A stretch of DNA of 64,000 nucleotides from assembly GCF_014202905.1 (NCBI RefSeq), contig NZ_JACHHY010000014.1, positions 1 to 64,000 on the forward strand, in the 5' to 3' direction. The translations under genes and the position numbers were made by a program. Origin of the DNA: Chitinivorax tropicus (GTDB lineage Bacteria; Pseudomonadota; Gammaproteobacteria; Burkholderiales; SCOH01). Below, one piece after another: positions 35,258 to 43,247 of the stretch. The notes beneath the pieces were generated by a model that saw only the letters and a program-made list of their open reading frames with translations, was not told the DNA's origin and made no database searches. How positions within the stretch are numbered: position 1 is the stretch's first letter; each line of letters starts with the position of its first letter.

Positions 35258-36166
35258 ATGTATCAAGCGTATTGCAAAGTGGCGACCGGTAACGGTTGCG
35301 AACAGGTCGGCACCGGCTGGCTTCCACCCATGCCGGACCTGCGGGACTACACGGATCAGCATGCCGAGATCGCGGGCATGGCCAAGAAACTCAAGGTCAC
35401 TGCGGCGGCCCCGGCATTGCCGGCAACGGTGGATCTGAGCAGCTTCTGCTCACCGATCGAAAACCAGATGGGTTTGGGCTCCTGCACTGCTCATGCGGCC
35501 ATGGGTGTGGTGGAGTATTTCGAGCGGCGTGCCTTTGGCAAACACATCGATGGCTCGCGCCTGTTCGTCTACAAGACCACGCGTAATCTGATGAAGGTGA
35601 CTGGTGATACTGGCGCTTGGCTGCGTTTCACCATGGGGGCGCTGGCCCTGTGTGGTGTGCCGGAAGAGCAATACTGGCCCTATACCGATGGCCCGGCTTT
35701 TGATAATGAGCCTGGTGGTTTCGTGTATGCGGTGGCGGATAATTTCGAAGCCTTGAAATACTTCTGCCACGATCCAATCGGTGCCGGGGTCGCAAAGCCA
35801 GCCTTGTTGGCCAGCATCAAGAAATACCTGGCGGCTGGTGTGCCGTCGATGTTCGGCTTCTTCGGTTTTCCATCCAGTAAAGATACCAATGTCATTGGCG
35901 CTTTCCCGTTTCCCTGTCCTGGGGAAAGGGCTATCTGGGGGCATGCAGTGGTAGCCATTGGCTATGACGATGCGCTCAAGATCACCAACACCCGCTGTAA
36001 CAAGACCACCACTGGTGCGTTCAAGATCCGTAACTCATGGGGCGCCACCTGGGGTAATGCTGGTTATGGTTGGCTGCCTTATGAATACGTGCTGCAGGGT
36101 TGTGCGATCGACTTCTGGTCGCTGCTCAAAATGGAATGGGTGGACACCAAACAATTCGGGTTATGA
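35258..36166 (+). CDS. Papain-family (C1) cysteine peptidase inside the eCIS operon
   Basis: The start is ATG 35258 after TTGGAGGG; the frame is open further upstream without coding signs. The 302-residue protein keeps the full papain triad and oxyanion residue: Gln70 and Cys76 (ENQMGLGSCTAHAAMG), His229 (GHAVVAIGYD) and Asn259 (KIRNSWGATWGNAGYGWLPYEY). There is no signal peptide and only a short N-terminal region before the catalytic domain, so no long inhibitory propeptide. It lies between tube 1 and sheath 2 and abuts sheath 2 exactly. It could be a cargo toxin loaded into the lumen, or a processing peptidase for particle proteins. Confidence 0.85.
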   Translation: MYQAYCKVATGNGCEQVGTGWLPPMPDLRDYTDQHAEIAGMAKKLKVTAAAPALPATVDLSSFCSPIENQMGLGSCTAHAAMGVVEYFERRAFGKHIDGSRLFVYKTTRNLMKVTGDTGAWLRFTMGALALCGVPEEQYWPYTDGPAFDNEPGGFVYAVADNFEALKYFCHDPIGAGVAKPALLASIKKYLAAGVPSMFGFFGFPSSKDTNVIGAFPFPCPGERAIWGHAVVAIGYDDALKITNTRCNKTTTGAFKIRNSWGATWGNAGYGWLPYEYVLQGCAIDFWSLLKMEWVDTKQFGL

Positions 36167-38170
36167 GTGATCATGCTACGCGAACTGCCCATTGAGCTGG
36201 GGGCACCTGGGCTGTATAGCCTTCCCCCCGAGCCGATCCGTCGCCTGACCGGTCAGCGCATGGATGTCTGCGCCTTTGTTGGCGTGGCACCGCGCGGGCC
36301 GTGTCGGGTGCCTTGTGTGGATCAGACGGCGGCCTTGGCCAATGATTGGTCGATGTGCGACCCGGCCCGCCCTCGTCAGCGCAGTGTGGCGCAGGCCGTG
36401 GAAAGCTTTGATGAATATCGGCGTGCATATGGTGGGTTTGAAGGCCCTGGTCTCCTGCCATATGCTGTGGCGAGCTTTTTCGAGCAGGGTGGACGCCGAG
36501 CGTACATCGTGCGCATCGTGCATGATGATGGTGCACTGGCTGATCCCTACACCGCCACGGCGCATGGTCGCTTGGCCGGGGTGATGGGTGTCAGGCATCT
36601 GCATGCGCGTAGTGAGGGGCAGTGGGGTAACCTGCTGCAGGCACAGCTGAGCTTTCAGACTCGACCCGTGCAGGGCAGCGTGCTATCGACCAGCGAGCTG
36701 CGACTGAACCCCGCAGAGCAGATCGAGCCCGGTAGCCTGCTCCGGTTACGGCTGGCTAATGGCCAACGCGAATTGCGCTTTGTAGCGGACATGGTGTGGC
36801 GTGGTGACCCGACTCGACCTCGGCGCCACCGGGTGGTCAGGCTGGAGCTACCTGCCAGCGATACGATCATGCGGGCGGAATTGGTCGAGGCCAGTCTGGC
36901 TGTGCAGGATGGGGTCGGTGGCAGCGAGCTGTTCCAGCAGTTGGGGCTGCATGTTGATCACCCGCGCTGGCTGGCGACTGTGCTCTGTCAACGGTCCACC
37001 TTGCTATGGCCGGACATTGCCTGGGCCGGGGCGCGGCTCACTCCGCAAGATGCCTGGCTGCGCACCATCGAGCCAGTCATGCCACAGTTTTCCGGTGGGC
37101 AGGATCGTTTCCCCGATATCGTCCATGCCGACTTTTTTGACACTCATTGGTCACCCACCGCTGAGGGGTGGTTCAGCGGCGTGCACTGCGTAGCCACCTG
37201 GCCAGATATCACCCAACTGGTGGTGCCCGACCTGTACCAGCCCCAGCCTTTGCCGCCGGTCACCAGTCTGTTCGAGCCCTCGCTGGCCGGGCCGGTATTT
37301 GCTGATTGTGTGGCCCCACCCCCCTTGCCGGTCAGTGAGACCAACACCATCGGCCTGCCCGGGCTGGCCCTGTCGCCCACGCTGTCTGGCAATCTCGACC
37401 GGATCATCGCGCTACAGACCGAGCTGCTCGATTTTGTCACGCAGACACAAGATCACATCGTGCTGCTGGATGTGCCCCCCGGCCTGACTACCCATGCCTT
37501 GCTGGCATGGCGTAGCCACTTTGACACGCCTTATGCCGCAGCCTATCACCCCTGGCTGACCGTGGCGCGCAGCGACGACGCCCGTGACGGATTGGTAGCC
37601 ATTCCACCCAGCGCAGTGGCCGCTGGGGTGATTGCCGACCGAGAGACCAGGCTGGGTGTGCCGGCAGGGCCGGCCAACGAGATCGCCGCCGAGGTGGTGC
37701 AGGTGGCGGTGACAGTTGCCCCGCGTGAACACGACCGGCTGCACCCGCTGGGTATCAACATCTATCAACAAGAACGCGATGGCGTCAGGCTGACCGCAGC
37801 GCGCACCCTGTCGCTCGATCTGCAATGGCGACAATTGTCGGTGCGGCGGCTGGTGTTGATGCTCCGGCGCACCTTGTACCGTGAAATGCAATGGGCGGTA
37901 TTCGAGCCCAATACACCGGCGCTGCGCCGCCAGCTCCGGTGGATGATCGAGAGCTATCTGGGGCGGCTGTTTCGATTAGGCGCTTTCAAAGGCGCGACCG
38001 AGCAGGAGGCGTTTTTTGTGCGCTGTGATGACAGCCTGAACCCACCCTATCGTATCGACAACGGACAGCTGGTCTGCGAGGTGGGCGTGGCCCCGGCAGA
38101 GCCGATTGAATTCATCGTGCTTCGCATTCTGCGTGAGGGCGATGGCACCTTGCTGCTGGAGGAACGCTGA
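36167..38170 (+). CDS. Contractile sheath protein 2, highly divergent
   Basis: This 667-residue protein starts at GTG 36167, immediately after the peptidase stop; an in-frame ATG lies two codons later. The opening LRELPIELGAPGLYSLPPEP replaces the usual PGVYVEE. The C-terminal sheath core is clear: LSLDLQWRQLSVRRLVLMLRRTLYREMQWAVFEPN and the closing CDDSLNPPYRIDNGQLVCEVGVAPAEPIEFIVLRI. A long middle insertion (about 100-330) is unlike that of sheath 1. Multiple sheath types are usual in Afp-like particles; the divergent one may sit next to the baseplate. It overlaps tube 2 by one base. Confidence 0.88.
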   Translation: MIMLRELPIELGAPGLYSLPPEPIRRLTGQRMDVCAFVGVAPRGPCRVPCVDQTAALANDWSMCDPARPRQRSVAQAVESFDEYRRAYGGFEGPGLLPYAVASFFEQGGRRAYIVRIVHDDGALADPYTATAHGRLAGVMGVRHLHARSEGQWGNLLQAQLSFQTRPVQGSVLSTSELRLNPAEQIEPGSLLRLRLANGQRELRFVADMVWRGDPTRPRRHRVVRLELPASDTIMRAELVEASLAVQDGVGGSELFQQLGLHVDHPRWLATVLCQRSTLLWPDIAWAGARLTPQDAWLRTIEPVMPQFSGGQDRFPDIVHADFFDTHWSPTAEGWFSGVHCVATWPDITQLVVPDLYQPQPLPPVTSLFEPSLAGPVFADCVAPPPLPVSETNTIGLPGLALSPTLSGNLDRIIALQTELLDFVTQTQDHIVLLDVPPGLTTHALLAWRSHFDTPYAAAYHPWLTVARSDDARDGLVAIPPSAVAAGVIADRETRLGVPAGPANEIAAEVVQVAVTVAPREHDRLHPLGINIYQQERDGVRLTAARTLSLDLQWRQLSVRRLVLMLRRTLYREMQWAVFEPNTPALRRQLRWMIESYLGRLFRLGAFKGATEQEAFFVRCDDSLNPPYRIDNGQLVCEVGVAPAEPIEFIVLRILREGDGTLLLEER

Positions 38171-38715
38171 TGGCCGATCTGTTCATGCGGTCATTCCGCT
38201 TTCAGGTCACTTTGCGCAAAAGCCCAGAGGCAGTGGCTGGCGAGGCGGGCACGGCCAGCGACCCCAATCAAGGCAGCGAGCCGCCAGCCGGTGGTGCGGC
38301 GCTCGGCAATGGCGCATTTCAAGAGGTCAGCGGCTTGGAAGTGACCATGGACGTGGCGGATTACCTGGAAGGTGGCCGCAACGATGGCTTGATCAGGCGG
38401 GCGGGCCGTGCCCGCTATGTGCCGATCGTGCTCAAGCGTGGCATGTTTTATGCGGCTGACGACGATGGTAATGCCAGCCAGCTGAACAAGGATTTATGGC
38501 AATGGCTACAGAGCGTGGTCAGCGGGCAGCGCCCGATCCCACGCTATGACGGGCTGATCGAGGTGATGGGCAAGCATAACGATGACATCGTCGCCACTTG
38601 GGCTTTCACCCGTGGCCTGCCCACCCGCATCAAAGGCCCGGAGCTGAATGGCAAGACAGGCGAGATTGCGATCGAAGAATTGCAGATCGCGCATGAGGGC
38701 TTGCGGTTGTTGTAG
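38170..38715 (+). CDS. Inner tube protein 2 (Afp5-like)
   Basis: This 181-residue tail-tube protein starts at an ATG overlapping the sheath 2 stop (TGATG). It begins SFRFQVTLRKS and has an inserted Gly/Ala/Pro-rich loop at about 20-50 absent from tube 1. It continues EVSGLEVTMDVADYLEGGRNDGLIRRAGRARYVPIVLKRG and ends EIAIEELQIAHEGLRLL. The loop and position after sheath 2 suggest a special ring near the baseplate, as for Afp5. Confidence 0.92.
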   Translation: MADLFMRSFRFQVTLRKSPEAVAGEAGTASDPNQGSEPPAGGAALGNGAFQEVSGLEVTMDVADYLEGGRNDGLIRRAGRARYVPIVLKRGMFYAADDDGNASQLNKDLWQWLQSVVSGQRPIPRYDGLIEVMGKHNDDIVATWAFTRGLPTRIKGPELNGKTGEIAIEELQIAHEGLRLL

Positions 38716-38771
38716 GTGCGGCGCGGTTGACCTGTTACCGGATCACTGGTGCTTTGAAAGGAGCGGACATC

Positions 38772-39314
38772 ATGAAAATCGCGATTGATCCAGGGCATGG
38801 CATGAGTAACAAGCAGCCTGGGGTATACGACCCAGGGGCGATGCATCGTGAGAATGGTTTCAGCTATCAGGAGGCGGACATCGCGCTGCGTTATGGCTTG
38901 AGTCTGCGTGATGTCATCCGGGCGCGGGGGCATCAGGTGTTCATGACGCGGGATGATGCCACCGACCACATGCCGGTGGGCAAGCGTGCGGCGGCGGCCA
39001 AGGCGGCAGGCTGCCAGACCTTGGTGTCGTTGCATCTCAACGATGCGGAGGTGGATACCGCACATGGGCTGGAAGTGCTCTACCGCGATGACAAGGTGCT
39101 GGCAGAGAAACTACAGGCCAGATTGGTGCAAGTGACGGGACTACGTGATCGCGGCGCCAAACCACGTCCCGATCTGGCAGTGTTGAAATTTGCTGGATTG
39201 GCGGTATTGGTGGAATTGGGCTTCATCGCCAATGACGGCGATCGGAACACACTGCTCGACCCGGCCATGCGGGAGAAAATCTGTGAAGCCATCGCAGATA
39301 TCGTGCTGTCCTGA
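38772..39314 (+). CDS. N-acetylmuramoyl-L-alanine amidase (Amidase_3), no signal peptide
   Basis: The start is ATG 38772 after AAAGGAG at 38757. The 180-residue protein is an entire Amidase_3 domain: zinc ligands His9 (DPGHG), Glu34 (YQEADIALR) and His88 (SLHLND), and catalytic Glu148 (LVELGFI). It would cut the stem peptide from peptidoglycan. It has no signal peptide, so it must be released by lysis or carried by the particle, for example to open the wall for particle release or to pierce a target. It sits between tube 2 and the LysM protein. Confidence 0.9.
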   Translation: MKIAIDPGHGMSNKQPGVYDPGAMHRENGFSYQEADIALRYGLSLRDVIRARGHQVFMTRDDATDHMPVGKRAAAAKAAGCQTLVSLHLNDAEVDTAHGLEVLYRDDKVLAEKLQARLVQVTGLRDRGAKPRPDLAVLKFAGLAVLVELGFIANDGDRNTLLDPAMREKICEAIADIVLS

Positions 39315-39333
39315 CCAGCTGGGTTGACCCACG

Positions 39334-40623
39334 ATGGAACTGAAAAAAGCCACCTTGGTTGAAATCGGCACCGGGCAGAATGCCCAGCCGGTGGGCACAC
39401 CGATTGCTGTGCAGTTCAACCCGACTTCGCTCAGGCTGCAGATGAGCAATCGCAGCGAAGGCGGTGAGCAGCCTGGGCGCCAGGCGCGGCAGTATGTCGG
39501 TTCGGGTTCGACCACCTTGTCGTTGGAGCTGGTGTTCGACACGGCGGATGAAGGGCAGACCGAGCTGCCGCGCTCGGTGCTGGAACGCACCGTCGAGATC
39601 GAGCGTTTCATCAAGCCACAAGGGGCGGCAGGACAGACCCAGGCGCCACCTCGGGTTCGATTCCACTGGGGATCGCTGACATTGGATGGTGTCATCGACA
39701 GCCTGAATGTCGATCTCGACCACTTCGCGGCGGATGGTACCCCGTTGCGCGCCAAGGTGTCGTTGTCGATCAAAGGCCAAGATCCGGCCTATGAATTCAA
39801 CCAGGTCGGCCCTGGCGCCACCGACACCAGCGGCGCCCCGGTGGCGGGTGGTAGCGCCAGCGGCCTGCCAGGTGGCATGGGTAATGCCCTGTCCGGGGCG
39901 CTGGGCGCATTGGGGGCGGTCAATTCGGCCTTGAGCAGCCTCAGCCAAGTGGGGCAGGCGGTGACCCAGGCGCTGAGTGGTGAAAGCCTGGCCCAGCTGG
40001 CCCAGCGGGCTGGTTTGGATACCGCTGCCTGGCGTGCGTTGGCCAATGGCATCAGCAACCCGTTGGGCTTGTCCGCTGGGCAGGAAGTCACCTTACCGAA
40101 GGCCAATGCAACAGGTGGCCCTGGTGTCACTCAGGCGGCGACCAGCCAAGCAGTGCCACCCTTGTTGGCTGCCCCGGCAGCAGGCAGCCAGGCCCAGCGT
40201 GATCAGGGTTATGCGCTGGCCCGTGCCGGTGGCGTGGGGGGCGCACTGACGGCGCAGAAGCAGAGCCAAGCCCTACAGGCTGTCAGCACTGCGAAACAGA
40301 CCTTTCCTGGCGCGGGGGGGAGTGCCCTGGCGGCGGCGGTGGGCGGCGCACCGGCCCCAGTCAATCAAAGCCAACGTAGCGACCCCCGAGCCGACAGCTT
40401 TGGCGCCGGGGTGCCTTTGCGCTCCACTGTGGGCGGGGCGGTAGAGGCACGAGCCAATCTGCTGACAGGCCAGGCGGATCGACGGCGTAGCAGCAACCTG
40501 CCGCCCCAGACCACCGACCCGACCATACCGGGCTGGCAGGCATTGCCGATCGGTGAAACCGGTGCCCTGCCAACCAGTAAGCCACGCCCATGTGATTGTG
40601 GCTGCCAACCCCATGCATCATGA
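39334..40623 (+). CDS. LysM-containing tube-baseplate adaptor with long disordered tail (Afp7-like)
   Basis: This 429-residue protein starts ELKKATLVEIGTG, with the IAVQFNPTSLRLQMSNRSEGG motif typical of the injection-system tube initiator (Afp7/Pvc7; CIS_tube). The beta domain runs to about residue 150 (LRAKVSLSIKGQDP). A LysM module lies around 215-252 (SGESLAQLAQRAGLDTAAWRALANGIS...LSAGQEVTLP). The last ~170 residues are Ala/Gln/Pro-rich, low complexity, and end with a Cys-rich motif CDCGCQPHAS that could bind metal. Family members join tube and baseplate. Confidence 0.85.
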   Translation: MELKKATLVEIGTGQNAQPVGTPIAVQFNPTSLRLQMSNRSEGGEQPGRQARQYVGSGSTTLSLELVFDTADEGQTELPRSVLERTVEIERFIKPQGAAGQTQAPPRVRFHWGSLTLDGVIDSLNVDLDHFAADGTPLRAKVSLSIKGQDPAYEFNQVGPGATDTSGAPVAGGSASGLPGGMGNALSGALGALGAVNSALSSLSQVGQAVTQALSGESLAQLAQRAGLDTAAWRALANGISNPLGLSAGQEVTLPKANATGGPGVTQAATSQAVPPLLAAPAAGSQAQRDQGYALARAGGVGGALTAQKQSQALQAVSTAKQTFPGAGGSALAAAVGGAPAPVNQSQRSDPRADSFGAGVPLRSTVGGAVEARANLLTGQADRRRSSNLPPQTTDPTIPGWQALPIGETGALPTSKPRPCDCGCQPHAS

Positions 40624-40636
40624 AAGGAGAACCATC

Positions 40637-41281
40637 ATGGCCATGGAATATCGTTCCTATTCATCAATCCGTGACACGGTGCAGCCAGGCGACATCATGG
40701 CTTTTGGTGGTAAGGGTGAGTTTTCCGACATCATCAAATGGGCGACCCGCTCAGTGGTGTCACATGTGGGGATCGTGCTGCAGAGCACCGTGGGCGGTAT
40801 CGAGCTGGCCATGAATCAGTTGATCGAGTCCACCAGCCTCAATGGTTTTTCAGGGGTCACCATCAACCGGCTGAGTGATCGTGTCGATCAATACGACGGT
40901 GAAATATGGTGGCTGCCGCTGGGCAAGAAGACCCGAGCCAAGCTGGATCTGACGGCTTTCCTGAAATGGTGCCTGATGCAGGATCGCAAACCCTACGACA
41001 TGCCGCAGGCGGTGAAATCAGCGCTGGATCAGCTGGACAAAGTCCCCATCCTTGGTCATGCCACGCACAACGTCGAAGATTTTGCGCGCTTTTTCTGCTC
41101 TGAGCTGGCCGCCGCCGCGCTGGAGGCGGGCGGGGCGGTGCCTGAGCTGAATGCATCTGAGGTCACCCCTGTCGATCTGTGCTCTTTCAATATCTACGAC
41201 GATTTGTATGTGCAGGTGAAAGGCGCGAGGAAGGAAATCCGCACCTATAACCGGTTCGACCCGGCAGGTTGGGGGACATAG
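40637..41281 (+). CDS. YiiX-like permuted papain-fold hydrolase in the eCIS operon
   Basis: The start is ATG 40637 behind AAAGGAG; a longer frame overlapping the LysM gene is ignored. The 214-residue protein shows the permuted NlpC/P60 pattern: PGDIMAFGGKGEFSDIIKWATRSVVSHVGIVL with His43, then, about 110 residues on, FFCSELAAAAL with Cys154. In YiiX/YebB-type proteins these form a cysteine-histidine centre that cleaves amides such as lipid or peptide bonds. It has no signal peptide. The adjacent DUF5908 gene starts 2 bp after its stop. A cargo or particle-maturation role is inferred. Confidence 0.78.
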   Translation: MAMEYRSYSSIRDTVQPGDIMAFGGKGEFSDIIKWATRSVVSHVGIVLQSTVGGIELAMNQLIESTSLNGFSGVTINRLSDRVDQYDGEIWWLPLGKKTRAKLDLTAFLKWCLMQDRKPYDMPQAVKSALDQLDKVPILGHATHNVEDFARFFCSELAAAALEAGGAVPELNASEVTPVDLCSFNIYDDLYVQVKGARKEIRTYNRFDPAGWGT

Positions 41282-41283
41282 CC

Positions 41284-41460
41284 ATGCCTTTGTTGATCGA
41301 TGAAATCATCACTGATGTGACGGTCGAGCCTGCGGGTAACAGCACGCAACAAGCCCAGCGCCCGGCACAGCCCTGGCGTTCGCAGGCCAATCTGCAAGCC
41401 ATGCAGGCCGTGCTGCAGCAAGATGAGTGCCGCACCAGTGCCTGGGGCAATGAGGACTGA
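41284..41460 (+). CDS. DUF5908 family small eCIS protein
   Basis: This 58-residue protein starts at ATG 41284. It has an N-terminal IDEIITDVTVE strand and a charged, Gln-rich C-terminus. The pattern (M-P-x-x-I-x-E/D-I-x-x-x-V-x-V) and its place just before the gpD/Pvc8 gene match DUF5908, a small protein found in most injection-system clusters. It ends 5 bp before the next gene. Its role is unknown. Confidence 0.72.
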   Translation: MPLLIDEIITDVTVEPAGNSTQQAQRPAQPWRSQANLQAMQAVLQQDECRTSAWGNED

Positions 41461-41465
41461 CCATC

Positions 41466-42551
41466 ATGCCAGACGACCTACTGTTCACCGCCACGCCCAC
41501 CTTCACACTCGATGGCCAGCGTCAACCTTCGTTGGCGCGGGATCTGGTCCGGTTGGAGGTGGATGAAGACATCTGGGGCATGAAACGGCTGATGGCGCGC
41601 TTCAGTGCCTGGGGGCAGCAGCCCGGTGGCGGTGGGAAAGAGGTGGAGCTGTACTGGGATGGTCAGACGGTGGATTTCGGCAAGTCGATGGCAGTCTCCA
41701 TCGGCTCGCCCAGCCAAGCCCGGACGATCTTCAAGGGGCTGATCACTGCGCTGCAGGCTGATTATCGTGAAGGCAGCGAGCCGCAGATCGTGGTGTTCGC
41801 GGAAGATGCGCTGCTGAAGCTGCGCCTGAAACACCGCTTCAAAACCTGGGAAAACGTCAGCGATGCCGACATGGCACGGCAGATCGCCAGCGAACATGGT
41901 CTGAGTGCCGCTGCGGATGCCGCTGGGCCGACCTACCAGGTCGTGCAGCAGTGGAATCAGAGCGACCTGGCCTTTCTGCGGGAACGTGCGCGCCTGATCG
42001 GCGCTGAGCTGTGGCTGGAGGACGATACCCTGCATTTCGCACAACGTGATCAGCGTGCAGGCACCGAGCTGACGCTGGTGAATGGCAATCACTTGATCAA
42101 ACTGGAGATCCGTGCCGATCTGGCGAATCAGCGCGGCGAAACCCATGTGGCCGGATACGACCTACAGGCGCGGGATCAGATCGATGAATCGGCCAGCGAC
42201 AACGCGCTGGCTGGCGAAACCCAGGGTGGACGAAGCGGCCCGGCCCTGTTGAAGCAGGCCATCGGCAGCTTTGACAGCTTCCGTAATCGCGAGCTGCCCT
42301 TGACCAGCAGCGAAGCAGCTGATTGGGCCAAGGCTGCATGCAAGCGACGGGCGCGGCAGTTTGTGGTAGCGCGGGGCCTGACCCGTGGCTCGCCGGATCT
42401 GGCGGTGGGCAGTCGCCTGACGCTCGATCGGATCGCCAAGCCTTTTGCCGGGGCGGGTTATATCGCCACCCGAGTGCTGCACAGCTATGACCTGATCGAT
42501 GGACACCGCACGGTTTTCGAGGCGGAGCGCCCAATGGTGAACAGCCCATGA
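41466..42551 (+). CDS. Baseplate hub protein (phage gpD/Pvc8 N-terminal-like)
   Basis: This 361-residue protein resembles the gp27/gpD part of VgrG: LVRLEVDEDIWGMKRLMARFSAWG, QARTIFKGLITALQADYREGSEPQIVVFAEDALLKLRLKHRFKTWENVSDADMARQIASEHGLSA and VVQQWNQSDLAFLRERARLIGAELWLEDD. These are the hub's tandem barrel domains. In Afp and PVC this gene and the spike are one fused gene (Afp8); here they are split and overlap by 4 bp (ATGA). It sits on the baseplate as a trimer. Confidence 0.9.
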   Translation: MPDDLLFTATPTFTLDGQRQPSLARDLVRLEVDEDIWGMKRLMARFSAWGQQPGGGGKEVELYWDGQTVDFGKSMAVSIGSPSQARTIFKGLITALQADYREGSEPQIVVFAEDALLKLRLKHRFKTWENVSDADMARQIASEHGLSAAADAAGPTYQVVQQWNQSDLAFLRERARLIGAELWLEDDTLHFAQRDQRAGTELTLVNGNHLIKLEIRADLANQRGETHVAGYDLQARDQIDESASDNALAGETQGGRSGPALLKQAIGSFDSFRNRELPLTSSEAADWAKAACKRRARQFVVARGLTRGSPDLAVGSRLTLDRIAKPFAGAGYIATRVLHSYDLIDGHRTVFEAERPMVNSP

Positions 42552-43216
42552 CACGACCGGACGACTTTGATGGTGGCATGGCCAGCAAACGGCTGTTTGG
42601 GCTGTATCCGGCCATTGTGAAAGACATCGTGGACCCGGACAGCCTGGGCCGCATCCAGGTGAGCTTCCCATGGCTGGGCGACGAAGGCGCATCGGTCACG
42701 GCCTGGGCGCGGTTGGTGACATTGTATGCCGACGATGATCAGGGCTGGGAGATCCTGCCTGCGGTCGATACCGAGGTCATTGTTGCTTTTGAAGCGGGTG
42801 CGCTGGAACGGCCCTACATCGTCGGGGCGGTGTGGAATGGCCGGGAGTCTTTGCCGGAGCCCCCGGCGGCCCCGAACAACAAACGGCTGTTGAAGACCCG
42901 TGCCGGCAGCCTGCTGGAATTCGATGATACCGATGGTGCGGCCAAGGTCACCATATCGATGCAGAGCGGCCACAAGCTGGTGCTGGATGACGCCCAGCAG
43001 CAGGTGACCTTGCATCACAGCAACGGCGCCGAGATTGTCATCAATGCCGCTGGACAGGTGAAGATCACCGCCAATTCGACCGTGGAGGTGAACGCCAGCG
43101 CGGTCAATATCCATGCCCCGATGACCAAGTGCGATGGCGTGGTGAAATGCGAAACGCTGATCACCCAAGCGGTGATCTCGCCAAGCTATACACCGGGCGC
43201 GGGGAATATCTGGTGA
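42548..43216 (+). CDS. Spike protein (gp5/VgrG beta-helix type)
   Basis: This 222-residue protein overlaps the hub by 4 bp. An OB-fold gp5-like part leads (LYPAIVKDIVDPDSLGRIQVSFPWLGDE, ERPYIVGAVWNG). A repetitive beta-helix follows (KVTISMQSGHKLVLDDAQQQVTLHHSNGAEIVINAAGQVKITANSTVEVNASAVNIHAP). It forms the puncturing needle under the hub. The two Cys (KCDGVVKCET) near the tip could bind a metal or form a link. No PAAR protein is seen downstream. Confidence 0.9.
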   Translation: MTRPDDFDGGMASKRLFGLYPAIVKDIVDPDSLGRIQVSFPWLGDEGASVTAWARLVTLYADDDQGWEILPAVDTEVIVAFEAGALERPYIVGAVWNGRESLPEPPAAPNNKRLLKTRAGSLLEFDDTDGAAKVTISMQSGHKLVLDDAQQQVTLHHSNGAEIVINAAGQVKITANSTVEVNASAVNIHAPMTKCDGVVKCETLITQAVISPSYTPGAGNIW

Positions 43217-43247
43217 AACGGCAACGCGCGCAGACAAAGGATCGCTC

